13,405 bases of DNA from Candidatus Atribacteria bacterium (GTDB taxonomy: Bacteria; Atribacterota; Atribacteria; Atribacterales; Atribacteraceae). The notes below the pieces were generated by a model. That model was not told where the DNA came from. It was given only the letters and a program-made list of their open reading frames with translations, and made no database searches. The stretch spans positions 1 through 13,405 of the forward strand of contig JAPLGF010000207.1 of assembly GCA_026390275.1 (NCBI GenBank), written 5' to 3'. Position numbers and translations under genes: made by a program. Positions 1 to 7,291 of this stretch are shown here, one piece after another (the first letter of the stretch is position 1; each line of letters begins with the position of its first letter).

Positions 1-293
1 ACGCCTCCCCAGGGAGTGAATGGGACCACATCCACTGCTCCCATGCGGGGGTGCTCACCCTGATGATGAGAAATATCAATGGTTTGAAGAGCGATCTCGA
101 ATATAACCCGCACCCCGCCCGGAAGACTCTTTTCGTTTCCCAGGAGGGAAATAACCGTTCGATTATGATCCACATCCGACGAGGCATCGGCCATAATCAG
201 CCCCGGAATCAGAGACAAACGGTTGACCATGTCCCGGACCACTTTCGAATCAGACGTACTGATATTGATAGCACTCTGGATGATTGGTTTCAT
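1..293 (-). CDS. ftcD: Glutamate formimidoyltransferase, N-terminal part (runs off the window)
   Basis: Open reading frame from ATG at 293 to the left window edge, 97 codons visible and no stop, so only the N-terminal third is here. The enzyme moves the formimino group from formiminoglutamate to tetrahydrofolate in histidine breakdown, in the cytoplasm. Seen in the sequence: an early SDVDHNRTV segment and then GEHPRMGAVDVVPF, both typical of the formiminotransferase N-terminal subdomain; the His of GEHPRMG corresponds to the known catalytic His. A strong Shine-Dalgarno (GGGGAGGGG) lies about 7 nt before the ATG. The gene is divergent from the symporter pair. Family assignment is firm; whether the full protein is a stand-alone transferase or is fused to the cyclodeaminase cannot be told from this fragment. 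Confidence 0.88.
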   Translation of the reverse strand, partial: MKPIIQSAINISTSDSKVVRDMVNRLSLIPGLIMADASSDVDHNRTVISLLGNEKSLPGGVRVIFEIALQTIDISHHQGEHPRMGAVDVVPFTPWGG

Positions 294-390
294 TCGTTCA
301 CCCCTCCCCTTCCGTTCTATGCTCTCCCGACATCTTCCTATTTATCATACTCCGTTGAAAAAATTCGGATAAATTGAACGCTACTCCACT

Positions 391-418
391 TTGATTTTAT
401 GGCATGATATGCTATAAA
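391..418 (+). promoter_or_regulatory. Sigma70-type promoter for the symporter pair
   Basis: TTGATT (391-396), 16-bp spacer, TATAAA (413-418), with an extended -10 TG at 410-411. It sits about 30 bp before the ribosome binding site of the first gene. Seen in sequence only; the transcription start is inferred near 425. Confidence 0.6.
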
Positions 419-446
419 TGTAAAGCAAAAGGAGGAGGTTCACACC

Positions 447-623
447 GTGAAGAAAATAGTTTTCTGGTATTTCATCCTGGTCCTCCTGGCCTATATTCTT
501 CCCTATACCCTTTTCACCCATGTCTCCCATTTTTATGGGAGTTTTTTGTTCTGGATCATTTTTGCGCTGATTACGATCGGTATCCTGACGGTGATGATGA
601 GGGCATGGAAAAATGAAAATTGA
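447..623 (+). CDS. 58-residue two-helix membrane protein, probable symporter partner
   Basis: A GTG start at 447 is preceded by a strong Shine-Dalgarno (AAAGGAGGAGG, ending 8 nt upstream). The 58-residue product begins MKKIVFWYF and has two hydrophobic stretches, roughly residues 4-22 and 30-50, separated by a short polar turn, and ends in a charged tail (RAWKNEN). Its stop at 621-623 lies inside the symporter gene, which starts at 613, so the two overlap by 11 nt and are almost certainly co-translated. Small two-helix proteins of the DUF997 (YhdT) and DUF3311 groups are known to be encoded directly before sodium:solute symporters. Placement fits that pattern, but similarity to either family is judged by eye. 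The role (assembly or stability of the transporter) is inference. Confidence 0.75.
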   Translation: MKKIVFWYFILVLLAYILPYTLFTHVSHFYGSFLFWIIFALITIGILTVMMRAWKNEN

Positions 624-2061
624 ACTGATCTGGATTTCGATTCTGGTGTATATTGTTTGGGGAACCATCATCGCAGTACTGTCTCGCCGGGGAGCCGGAA
701 AGGGTGTAGTTGACTATTTCTTGGCCAACCGTAAGTTGAAGGACTCTATTTCTAGTCTTTCTTACAGTGCCACCACCTACAGCGCCTTTATGATGCTGGG
801 ATTGGTCGGTTTGGCTTACAAGGGCGGAGTCGGTGCCCTGGGGTTTGAGCTCATCTACCTCTCCGGCCTCGTTCTGGCAGTCTTCTTTGGGCCCATGTTC
901 TGGAGAGCGGGAAGTCATTACAACTGCATAAGCCCGGCGGAGCTCCTGAGCGTCCGTTATCACCATAAAACCGTGGGAGCCGCTTCCGCCTTCATCTCAT
1001 TGATCTTCCTGATCCCCTATTCGGCAGTCCAGCTGATGGGAATCGGGTACCTTCTGGAAACCCTTTCCCGGGGGAAAATCAGTTTCGTGGTAGGAGTTTT
1101 AATCGCCACCCTCATCACCTGGGTCTGGACAGAGGTGGCCGGTTTGCGGTCCATTGCCACCACCGATAGCCTGCAGGCGGGGATTATGCTGGTGAGTTCT
1201 TTGATCCTCATCTATGTGCTGGTGTACCGGTTCCTGGGCGGTCCGGGTGCTTTTATTCACACCGTAGAAACCACCTACCCCCAGTGGCTGATGGTTCCCG
1301 GTAATGGATATTTCCGTTTTCAAACCTTCCTGGGTTTGTCTCTACCCTGGTTTTTCTTCAGTATTTCCAACCCCCAGGTTTCCCAGCGTCTTTTTGTTCC
1401 TGCATCCCTCCCGAAAATGAGAAAAATGATTGGAGGTTTCCTGGGTTACGGATTTCTCTACACTCTCATCACCATCGTTCTCGGTTTCTGTACCCTGGTT
1501 TTGTTCCCGGGGCTCACCAACCCGGATCAGGCCACTCCCACTCTGCTCTCCCGCCTCTCTCTCCCACCACTTATCGTTCTCTTGGTGACGGTGGGTATTT
1601 TCTCGGCCGCCATATCAACGATTGATTCGGTTTTTTTAACCATTTCGTCCATGTTCGTGCGGGATATACTCCGAGTAAAAAAAGAAGTGGAAGAGAACAA
1701 ACAAATTGTCGTCGCCCAAATCTTCATCACCATCCTCTGTGTGACCTCGTTTCTTTTTGCCCTGATGCGCTTCAACCTGATTGCCATCCTTTCGGTGGCA
1801 TCTTCCGCCGGTCTTCTTTCTATCGTTCCCGCCACCGTGGGTGCCTTCCTATGGAAACGGGGAAATAAGGAGGGAGCGCTCTGCAGTATGATCGGGGGAG
1901 CAGGCCTGTCTTTCCTTCTCCAAATGACTGGATGGAAACCATGGGGATTCTGGCCAGGAGTCTGGACACTCATCGTCTCAACAATTCTCTATTTTGGGGT
2001 GAGCAGGCTGACACCAGAAAGTTCAAATGACGACTTTTTTCACACTATAAAAGGAAAGTGA
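613..2061 (+). CDS. Sodium:solute symporter (SSF family)
   Basis: A 482-residue, strongly hydrophobic protein with about 13 predicted membrane helices, the normal size and layout of the solute:sodium symporter family. Recognisable parts: DYFLANRKL after helix 1 (the family's typical D-[FY]-[FL]-L-A-x-R segment), the unwound helix-1/2 region SYSATTYSAFMMLG, and GIFSAAISTIDSVF near residue 330, matching the conserved helix-8 region whose Ser/Thr side chains help bind sodium. It would import an organic solute with Na+ at the inner membrane; the substrate cannot be read from sequence. Pantothenate, proline or other carboxylates are possible, and the PanF branch is a guess from the small upstream partner gene. 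ATG 613 overlaps that partner's end, and the start has only a weak site of its own, so translation is probably coupled. The gene converges on pcm with a 14-nt gap and no clear terminator. Confidence 0.87.
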   Translation: MKIELIWISILVYIVWGTIIAVLSRRGAGKGVVDYFLANRKLKDSISSLSYSATTYSAFMMLGLVGLAYKGGVGALGFELIYLSGLVLAVFFGPMFWRAGSHYNCISPAELLSVRYHHKTVGAASAFISLIFLIPYSAVQLMGIGYLLETLSRGKISFVVGVLIATLITWVWTEVAGLRSIATTDSLQAGIMLVSSLILIYVLVYRFLGGPGAFIHTVETTYPQWLMVPGNGYFRFQTFLGLSLPWFFFSISNPQVSQRLFVPASLPKMRKMIGGFLGYGFLYTLITIVLGFCTLVLFPGLTNPDQATPTLLSRLSLPPLIVLLVTVGIFSAAISTIDSVFLTISSMFVRDILRVKKEVEENKQIVVAQIFITILCVTSFLFALMRFNLIAILSVASSAGLLSIVPATVGAFLWKRGNKEGALCSMIGGAGLSFLLQMTGWKPWGFWPGVWTLIVSTILYFGVSRLTPESSNDDFFHTIKGK

Positions 2062-2075
2062 ATCGGGCAGGACCT

Positions 2076-2729
2076 TCAGGGTGAAAATCGATCGGGGATG
2101 AGTGGGACAAACACGCACCCCCCATGATTCTCGGTGACGATTCTTCCCCGTTTTTTCACTCCGCGAATTAGAGATTGCATCATTTCTCTTCCCAGTGGCA
2201 GCACGATGACCCCTCCTTCCTTGAGATCGTCAATCCAGGCCTGATAGATGGTATCGGAACAGGCGGTGACGATGATGCGATCGTAGGGGGCATATGCGGG
2301 AAGACCTTTGCTGCCATCACCAACAAAACAATAAACATTCGGTAAACCCATTTTTTGGAATACATCTTGCGCCCGATCCGATAAGGTTTGGATCCGCTCG
2401 ATGGTAAAAATCTCTTCCGCACATTTTGCGCAGATGGCCGTCTGGTATCCGGAGCCGGTACCGATCTCTAAAACCCGATCGGTTTCCCGAAGATCCAGGA
2501 GAATGGTCATCAAGGCAACGATGTAGGGTTGAGAAATGGTTTGTCCTTCGCCAATGGACACCGGAGAATCCTGATAAGCCCATCTCCGGTATTCCGGGGG
2601 GATAAAAAGAGGTCTGGGGACTGTCAGAAAAGCATCAATGACTTTTTCATCACGGATCCCCCGTCTTATGATTTGTTCTTCCACCATTTGTCTTCGGAGA
2701 GAAATATCATATTCTCGCCAGCTATTCAT
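2076..2729 (-). CDS. pcm: Protein-L-isoaspartate O-methyltransferase
   Basis: 217 residues, the normal length for bacterial PCMT. The enzyme methylates isoaspartyl residues in aged proteins with S-adenosylmethionine, starting their repair, in the cytoplasm. Seen: the substrate loop SIGEGQTISQPYIVA (about residues 58-72) that is diagnostic for this family, and the SAM-binding motif I VLEIGTGSGYQTA (about residues 86-98), followed by the usual acidic residue in FTIERI. The ATG at 2729 overlaps the acylphosphatase stop as ATGA, so it is the last gene of the operon starting at 7181. surE and pcm are neighbours in many bacteria, including E. coli, and both are linked to damage or stationary-phase survival, which fits this pairing. 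The gene appears intact. Confidence 0.95.
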   Translation of the reverse strand: MNSWREYDISLRRQMVEEQIIRRGIRDEKVIDAFLTVPRPLFIPPEYRRWAYQDSPVSIGEGQTISQPYIVALMTILLDLRETDRVLEIGTGSGYQTAICAKCAEEIFTIERIQTLSDRAQDVFQKMGLPNVYCFVGDGSKGLPAYAPYDRIIVTACSDTIYQAWIDDLKEGGVIVLPLGREMMQSLIRGVKKRGRIVTENHGGCVFVPLIPDRFSP

Positions 2730-2978
2730 TCATACTCAACCTGAAAAGTCGGGTAAAAACCGGTGTAGGGACTCCATTCTTCCACCACCGATCGAATAGA
2801 AGCGCTCACCGGTCCCTCCTGAATATCCAAAAAAAAATTCCGGACTTCCTCTTTTTGTCCCTCTGCCACCACTTCCACCAGTGACCTCGTGGTGCGATGC
2901 GGCATGGATGACATAATACCGGAAACCAACCCCCTGAACCCGGCCATGAAACACCAGTCGTCCTCGCACCCCATCCAC
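2726..2978 (-). pseudogene. acyP: Acylphosphatase, broken by an internal deletion and frameshift
   Basis: The two halves lie in different frames. From GTG 2978 one frame gives RLVFHGRVQGVGFRYYV, the acylphosphatase signature with the phosphate-binding loop and catalytic Arg, and runs to HHEVTG (near 2880). The other frame then gives LVEVVAEGQKEEVRNFF and the family's C-terminal strand up to a TGA at 2726 that overlaps the pcm ATG. Compared with family members, about nine residues are missing at the junction, the WV[RK]N...DG segment that carries the catalytic Asn. The frame change requires loss of 3n+2 nt, about 26. The frame entered after VTG continues as unrelated Gly-rich sequence to a stop at 2736. 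Acylphosphatase hydrolyses acyl phosphates. As written, the gene cannot make an active enzyme; an assembly error is the main alternative. The start is 2 nt after the surE stop. Confidence 0.82.
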
Positions 2979-2980
2979 AC

Positions 2981-3754
2981 CTACTCACCCTTTTCAGCCA
3001 GAATTTCCAGGAGATCGTTGCGCACCAGGACATCAGTCAGGTTGGGACGAAGGGGGGTAATGGATACTTCTGAATTCATGATCGCCCAGAAGTCGGAAGA
3101 CGACTGGATCGATACATCCCGCTTCTCTTCTTCAAAAACAAATTCCCGGAATTCACCAACCGGAGAAACCTCCCGTATGCGGGTGAAGTAAAAGCGATCT
3201 GCCAGTTCGGTGACTCTCCATCCCTTGATTTTTTCCTCGTGTTCGACGTCGGGGATGTTCACGTTGAGAACCAGGTTTTTCTGTCGCAGGAGTGTTTCTT
3301 CAAAGTGTTGGAAAATCTCCACCGCTATCCTGGAGGCCAGGAAGTAATTATTATGTTCACTGGCGGAGAGTGATACCGCAATAGCCGGGACCCCTGACAT
3401 GGCCGCTTCCATGGCGGCTCCCACCGTACCGGAATAGAAAACATCGAAACCTAAATTCGGACCGCGGTTGATGCCGGAGACCACAAAATCAACTGGGGGT
3501 TGAGAAAAAAGGTTCAGACCCAGAATGACGGTATCGGCTGGTGTTCCATCAACTGCTAACCCCTGCAAACCTTCTACTTCCACCTCTTTCACACGTAATC
3601 GTTGTCGGGCCGTGATGCTGTGGCTGGAGCAACTCCTTTCATCACAGGGGGCCACCAGGACCACCTCAGCCACTTCCCGGAATGCCCGGACGAGTGCGTG
3701 AATGCCCTCACTCTGGTACCCATCATCATTCGTGATCAGTATTTTTGGCTTCAT
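2981..3754 (-). CDS. surE: 5'/3'-nucleotidase SurE
   Basis: 257 residues, normal for SurE, a metal-dependent phosphatase acting on nucleoside monophosphates and linked to stress survival. Start set at ATG 3754 (MKPKILITNDDG), preceded by GGGAGGAAG; an upstream in-frame extension to 3829 would add 25 residues that are only the antisense-frame read of the gene before it. Metal ligands visible: D10 and D11 in NDDG, S41 in the DERSCSSHSIT loop, and N96 in SGINRGPN. The GTVGAAMEAA segment that follows is also typical. The start overlaps the end of the FAD dehydrogenase gene by 29 nt, and the acylphosphatase reading frame begins 2 nt after its stop, so it is deep inside an operon. Intact. Confidence 0.96.
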   Translation of the reverse strand: MKPKILITNDDGYQSEGIHALVRAFREVAEVVLVAPCDERSCSSHSITARQRLRVKEVEVEGLQGLAVDGTPADTVILGLNLFSQPPVDFVVSGINRGPNLGFDVFYSGTVGAAMEAAMSGVPAIAVSLSASEHNNYFLASRIAVEIFQHFEETLLRQKNLVLNVNIPDVEHEEKIKGWRVTELADRFYFTRIREVSPVGEFREFVFEEEKRDVSIQSSSDFWAIMNSEVSITPLRPNLTDVLVRNDLLEILAEKGE

Positions 3755-5144
3755 CGGTTCTTCCTCCCATTCTCCGAATGATTTCTCGAGCCACCACCAC
3801 TCCGGACCCTGATGCCTGCACCAAGCCACGAGTCACTCCCGCTCCATCGCCGGCCAAAAAAAGATTTTGCACGCGACTCTCCAAATGTTCATTCAATTTC
3901 ACCCGGGAAGAATAGAACTTCACTTCTACGCCATACAAAATATTATGGGGTGAACTCATTCCGGGAATGAACTTTTCCATCGCTTCAATGATTTCCAGGA
4001 TATCCTGTAAAAAACGATAGGGAAGGACGAAGCTCAAATCGCCCGGGCAGGCTCCATTGAGAGTGGGTTTCAACATCGATTTTTGGATGCGCTCGGGAGT
4101 GGACCTCCGTCCCATTTGCAGGTCTTTCAAACGCTGGATGATCACTCCCCCGCTCAACATGTTCGCCATACGGGCCACATACCGGCCGTATTCAATCGGT
4201 TCCTTGAACGGTTCCGTGAAGTTCGTACTCACTAAAATAGCGAAGTTAGTGTTCGGCGTCTTCCGATCTTCGTAACTATGCCCATTCACGGTGATGATTC
4301 CATCATTATACTCCGTCACCACTTCCCCCTGGGGACACATGCAGAAGGTCCGGACCCGATCGTCGAAGGTATGAGAATAGTAGATCAATTTCAATTCATA
4401 CATGATCTGAGTGAGGTCTTCCATAATGGATGCGGGAACCTCCATACGGACTCCCAAGTCCACGGGATTACTTTCCAATCCCAGGCCTAATCTCAGCGCT
4501 TCCCGTCGGAGCCATCCCGCACCAACTCGTCCGGGAGCGACCACTACGAATTGACTCGGAATGACCTCCCCATTTGCAAGCCGGACCCCCTTTGCCACCC
4601 CGTTCTCGGTAAGGATCTCATCGGCTTCGGTACAGGTTCGAATACTGACTTTATTTGAAAGGTGTTGCTTCATTCTGGTTAAAATACCCCGACAGCGATC
4701 CGTCCCTAAATGCCTGACCCGGCAAGGGACAAGGATGAGCTCGGCCATTTCCGCTCTTTTCCGTAATTCTTCCACCTTCTCTGAATCATTTCCATAGACT
4801 TGTGGTGTCCCCCCAAAACGGAGATACACGTCATCCACATCATGGAGAAGATCTTCAAATGAAACCTCATCGAGGTAAGAGGTTAATTGACCACCCACAC
4901 TCGATGAAAGGGTGAGCTTCCCATCACTGAAGGCACCGGCCCCCCCCCATCCACACAACAACGAACAGGGTTGACATTTCTGACAGATGTTCCGCTGTTC
5001 CCGGGCCGGACACCGCCGCCGTTCAATATCACCACCCCGGTCGATCATGAGGACCCGGAGCTGATTTTTCTCCGTCAATTCCAGGGCAGTAAATATCCCG
5101 GAGGGACCCGCACCGACGATAACCACATCATACGTATTTTTCAT
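3726..5144 (-). CDS. FAD-dependent dehydrogenase of the COG2509 type
   Basis: 472 residues from ATG 5144 (MKNTYDVVIVGAG), with CAGGGTGG as ribosome binding site 6 nt upstream; a GTG at 5153 is a less likely start. N-terminal dinucleotide-binding motif GAGPSGIFTALE (residues 11-22) and a C-terminal FAD motif NLFLAGDGAGVTRGLVQA. After the Rossmann motif comes a cysteine-rich stretch with C45, C54, C57, C60 and C64, then GWGGAGAFSDGKL, a hallmark of this poorly characterised group. The cysteines could bind a metal or form a redox centre; this is inference. The in vivo reaction is unknown. It overlaps the upstream oxidoreductase by 17 nt and surE by 29 nt. A run of nine G (4940-4948 on the plus strand as C) encodes part of the GWGGAG motif, but the frame is intact. 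Confidence 0.86.
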   Translation of the reverse strand: MKNTYDVVIVGAGPSGIFTALELTEKNQLRVLMIDRGGDIERRRCPAREQRNICQKCQPCSLLCGWGGAGAFSDGKLTLSSSVGGQLTSYLDEVSFEDLLHDVDDVYLRFGGTPQVYGNDSEKVEELRKRAEMAELILVPCRVRHLGTDRCRGILTRMKQHLSNKVSIRTCTEADEILTENGVAKGVRLANGEVIPSQFVVVAPGRVGAGWLRREALRLGLGLESNPVDLGVRMEVPASIMEDLTQIMYELKLIYYSHTFDDRVRTFCMCPQGEVVTEYNDGIITVNGHSYEDRKTPNTNFAILVSTNFTEPFKEPIEYGRYVARMANMLSGGVIIQRLKDLQMGRRSTPERIQKSMLKPTLNGACPGDLSFVLPYRFLQDILEIIEAMEKFIPGMSSPHNILYGVEVKFYSSRVKLNEHLESRVQNLFLAGDGAGVTRGLVQASGSGVVVAREIIRRMGGRTDEAKNTDHE

Positions 5145-6081
5145 TCCGACCACCCTGGTTTTTCTTAATCTCTTCGAGGATTTTGAGGGCGACTTCTAAA
5201 GCGTTCTTCCCTTCCTCCAACCCCACCAGTGGACGCTCGCCATTTTTCACACAACGAGCAAAATGTTCCAATTCCAGCCGCAATGGTTCGACTTTCTGCA
5301 TCATCGGCTTTTCCATCAAAATGGGAGGGACCGAAGAAGTAGTCTTTTTGTAAATCGCCAGCTCCTGTTCTAAATAATCAATGGAAATGAAGGCGTCGAC
5401 TTCGGTGACCTCCATCCGGCGAATTTTTTTTCGGGTGATCCGGCTGGCAGTCAGGTTGGCAATGCATCCATTTTCAAAAACGATTTGGGAATTCGCAATG
5501 TCTTCCTGACAAGAAAAAACCGGATAGCCAAAGGCACTGATTTTTATAACTTTACTCTTGGCGATACTCATCACGATATCGATATCGTGAATCATCAGGT
5601 CGAGCACGACTCCCACGTCCGTATTTCTATTCACATATGGTCCCATCCGGTAACAATCAATGAACACTGGTCTATCGATAATTTTGGAAAGTTCCATCAC
5701 CGCGGAATTGAAGCGCTCAATGTGACCCACCTGTAAGATGACTTTCTTTTTATTCGCCATTTCCATCAGTTCGCGAGCTTCTTCCAGAGTGGTGGTAACC
5801 GGCTTTTCAATCAGGATATTCGTCCCTTTTTCAATAAAATGACCGGCAATGAGACGGTGGAGTACAGTCGGAACTACGATGCTCACCGCGTCTACCTTAC
5901 CGAACAAATCGCGGTAATCAAAATAGGGAGTGGTGGAATAACACTGGGCAATTTCCCGTGCCCGGTCTTGATTGATATCCACCACACCCACCAGGTTGGT
6001 TTCTGGCATTTCAGAATAAATGCGAGCGTGGTGTTGACCGAGATATCCGACACCTACTACTCCCACTCTCACTGAATTCAA
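5128..6081 (-). CDS. Gfo/Idh/MocA oxidoreductase, probable UDP-GlcNAc 3-dehydrogenase (GnnA-like)
   Basis: 317 residues. N-terminal NAD(P) motif GVVGVGYLGQHHARIY, then EKP at residues 92-94 (catalytic Lys of the family) and DLMIHDIDIV with H165/D166, placing it in the Gfo/Idh/MocA family. The start is a TTG at 6081 with GGAGG 7 nt upstream, overlapping the stop of the aminotransferase as TTGA; a GTG at 6072 is an alternative. The GnnA branch oxidises the 3-hydroxyl of UDP-GlcNAc, and a DegT-type partner (GnnB) aminates the ketone to give UDP-GlcNAc3N for amide-linked lipid A. The tight pairing here with such an aminotransferase supports that role, but no lpxA or other lipid A gene is in the window, so another 3-keto sugar nucleotide is possible. 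The family call is sure; the substrate is not. Confidence 0.82.
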   Translation of the reverse strand: MNSVRVGVVGVGYLGQHHARIYSEMPETNLVGVVDINQDRAREIAQCYSTTPYFDYRDLFGKVDAVSIVVPTVLHRLIAGHFIEKGTNILIEKPVTTTLEEARELMEMANKKKVILQVGHIERFNSAVMELSKIIDRPVFIDCYRMGPYVNRNTDVGVVLDLMIHDIDIVMSIAKSKVIKISAFGYPVFSCQEDIANSQIVFENGCIANLTASRITRKKIRRMEVTEVDAFISIDYLEQELAIYKKTTSSVPPILMEKPMMQKVEPLRLELEHFARCVKNGERPLVGLEEGKNALEVALKILEEIKKNQGGRNEKYV

Positions 6082-7181
6082 TGGACTTCCTCCCCGATAA
6101 AAGACGTGATGAGAGAAGCAATCTCTTCCAGCTCTTCTCTTTTCAAAAGAGGGTGTACCGGAATTGATAACACTTTAAGAGAACAATCATCGGTTGCCGG
6201 GCAATCGACATCACCCACCAACCGGCGGATGTACCCTTGTTTGTGAAGAGGAACCGGATAATATATTCCATACCCCACTCCCTTCTCTTCTAAATACCGG
6301 GATAGTCCATCCCGGTTCTTTTCGATCTTTAATGTGTATTGATGGAAAACTGGAGTGGCATACTCCGGAACATAGGGAGTCATGACGGAAGGATGGGTAG
6401 AAAGCTGTTCGGTATAAAATCGAGCGTTCTCCTGCCGTTGGAAATTGTTCGCGTCAAGCCGGGTCAATTGTACCCGACCAATCGCAGCAGCGAGATCAGT
6501 CATGCGAAAATTATATCCCAAGAATTCATGATAGTATTTCTTCTTCGACCCATGATTAATGAGCATGCGACACTTTTCCGAAAGATCTTTTTCCGCGGTG
6601 AGAATCATCCCCCCCTCCCCAGTGGTCATGTTTTTGGTGGGATAAAAACTAAAAGCGGAAAGTGTCCCGAAGGAACCGACCTTTTTTCCCTGAAAGAGGG
6701 CTCCGTGGGCCTGAGCACAATCTTCTACCACCGGGATATCATACTGCCGGGAGAGAGAAAGGATATCATCCATGGGACAGGGAAGACCATAGAGGTGAAC
6801 AATCAAAATAGCTTTAATATTTTTTCCCGTCTTGAGTAAGCGCTCCAGACTTTCCGGTGCTATATTGAAAGTACGGGGGTCGATATCACAAAAACGGGGA
6901 AGGGCTCCACACTGGATTATTGTACTGGCGGTGGCTACAAATGTGAAGGGAGTTGTAATAACCTCGTCATTGGGACCGATTCCCAACGCCTTGAGTGCCA
7001 CAAACAAGGCGGAGGTCCCACTGCTGGTGGCTACCGCTTCGGGAACTCCGATATAGGTAGCGAATTCCTTTTCAAAAAGTGCGGTGTTTTTTCCCTGTGC
7101 TAAAAAACCAGAATCAAGGACTTCTAAGACCGCTTTCTTCTCTTCTTCACCAATATACGGTTTGCTGATCGGTATCGGCAT
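6078..7181 (-). CDS. DegT/DnrJ/EryC1 sugar aminotransferase (GnnB-like)
   Basis: 367 residues, the usual length for PLP-dependent nucleotide-sugar aminotransferases. Visible: KPYIGEEEKKAV at the start, SSGTSALFVAL (residues 53-63) for phosphate binding, EDCAQAHGA with D154 and Q157 contacting PLP, and SFYPTKNMTTGEGG with K183 as the Schiff-base lysine. The protein would transfer an amino group, usually from glutamate, to a keto sugar nucleotide. Followed directly by the Gfo/Idh/MocA gene, it is most simply the GnnB partner in UDP-GlcNAc3N synthesis; perosamine- or bacillosamine-type aminotransferases are alternatives. First gene of the operon that ends with pcm; ATG 7181 has GAGGA 7-8 nt upstream and a promoter region at 7266-7320. 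Confidence 0.86.
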   Translation of the reverse strand: MPIPISKPYIGEEEKKAVLEVLDSGFLAQGKNTALFEKEFATYIGVPEAVATSSGTSALFVALKALGIGPNDEVITTPFTFVATASTIIQCGALPRFCDIDPRTFNIAPESLERLLKTGKNIKAILIVHLYGLPCPMDDILSLSRQYDIPVVEDCAQAHGALFQGKKVGSFGTLSAFSFYPTKNMTTGEGGMILTAEKDLSEKCRMLINHGSKKKYYHEFLGYNFRMTDLAAAIGRVQLTRLDANNFQRQENARFYTEQLSTHPSVMTPYVPEYATPVFHQYTLKIEKNRDGLSRYLEEKGVGYGIYYPVPLHKQGYIRRLVGDVDCPATDDCSLKVLSIPVHPLLKREELEEIASLITSFIGEEVH

Positions 7182-7265
7182 GATCTATCCTCGATTTCAT
7201 TTTTTGACAACCCAAAAATCCACGGCGAATGTAAACTGGAAATGAGGGATTGAGTCACCCTGATT

Positions 7266-7271
7266 ACTATA
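7266..7271 (-). promoter_or_regulatory. Candidate -10 box for the aminotransferase operon
   Basis: TATAGT on the minus strand. With a 17-bp spacer, the -35 is TTTAAA (7289-7294), a weak match. The spacer holds an A7-CCTCA-T7 palindrome (7273-7291), which could bend DNA. About 85 bp lie between this box and the ATG at 7181. Confidence 0.4.
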
Positions 7272-7291
7272 CAAAAAAACCTCATTTTTTT

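Noticed and set aside
51..377. 108-residue plus-strand frame at the left end
   Set aside because: It is antisense to the clear formimidoyltransferase start and has no family features.
571..966. 131-residue minus-strand frame within the symporter gene
   Set aside because: Shadow of the symporter; composition is polar and repetitive and no start signal is present.
2829..2837. The nine-A run as the cause of the acylphosphatase frameshift
   Set aside because: The family's sequence is already in the second frame (LVEVVAEG) well before the run and continues through it as RNFFLD, so the break is upstream.
6339..6839. 166-residue plus-strand frame opposite the aminotransferase
   Set aside because: Antisense to a well-supported gene, no ribosome binding site and no recognisable motif.
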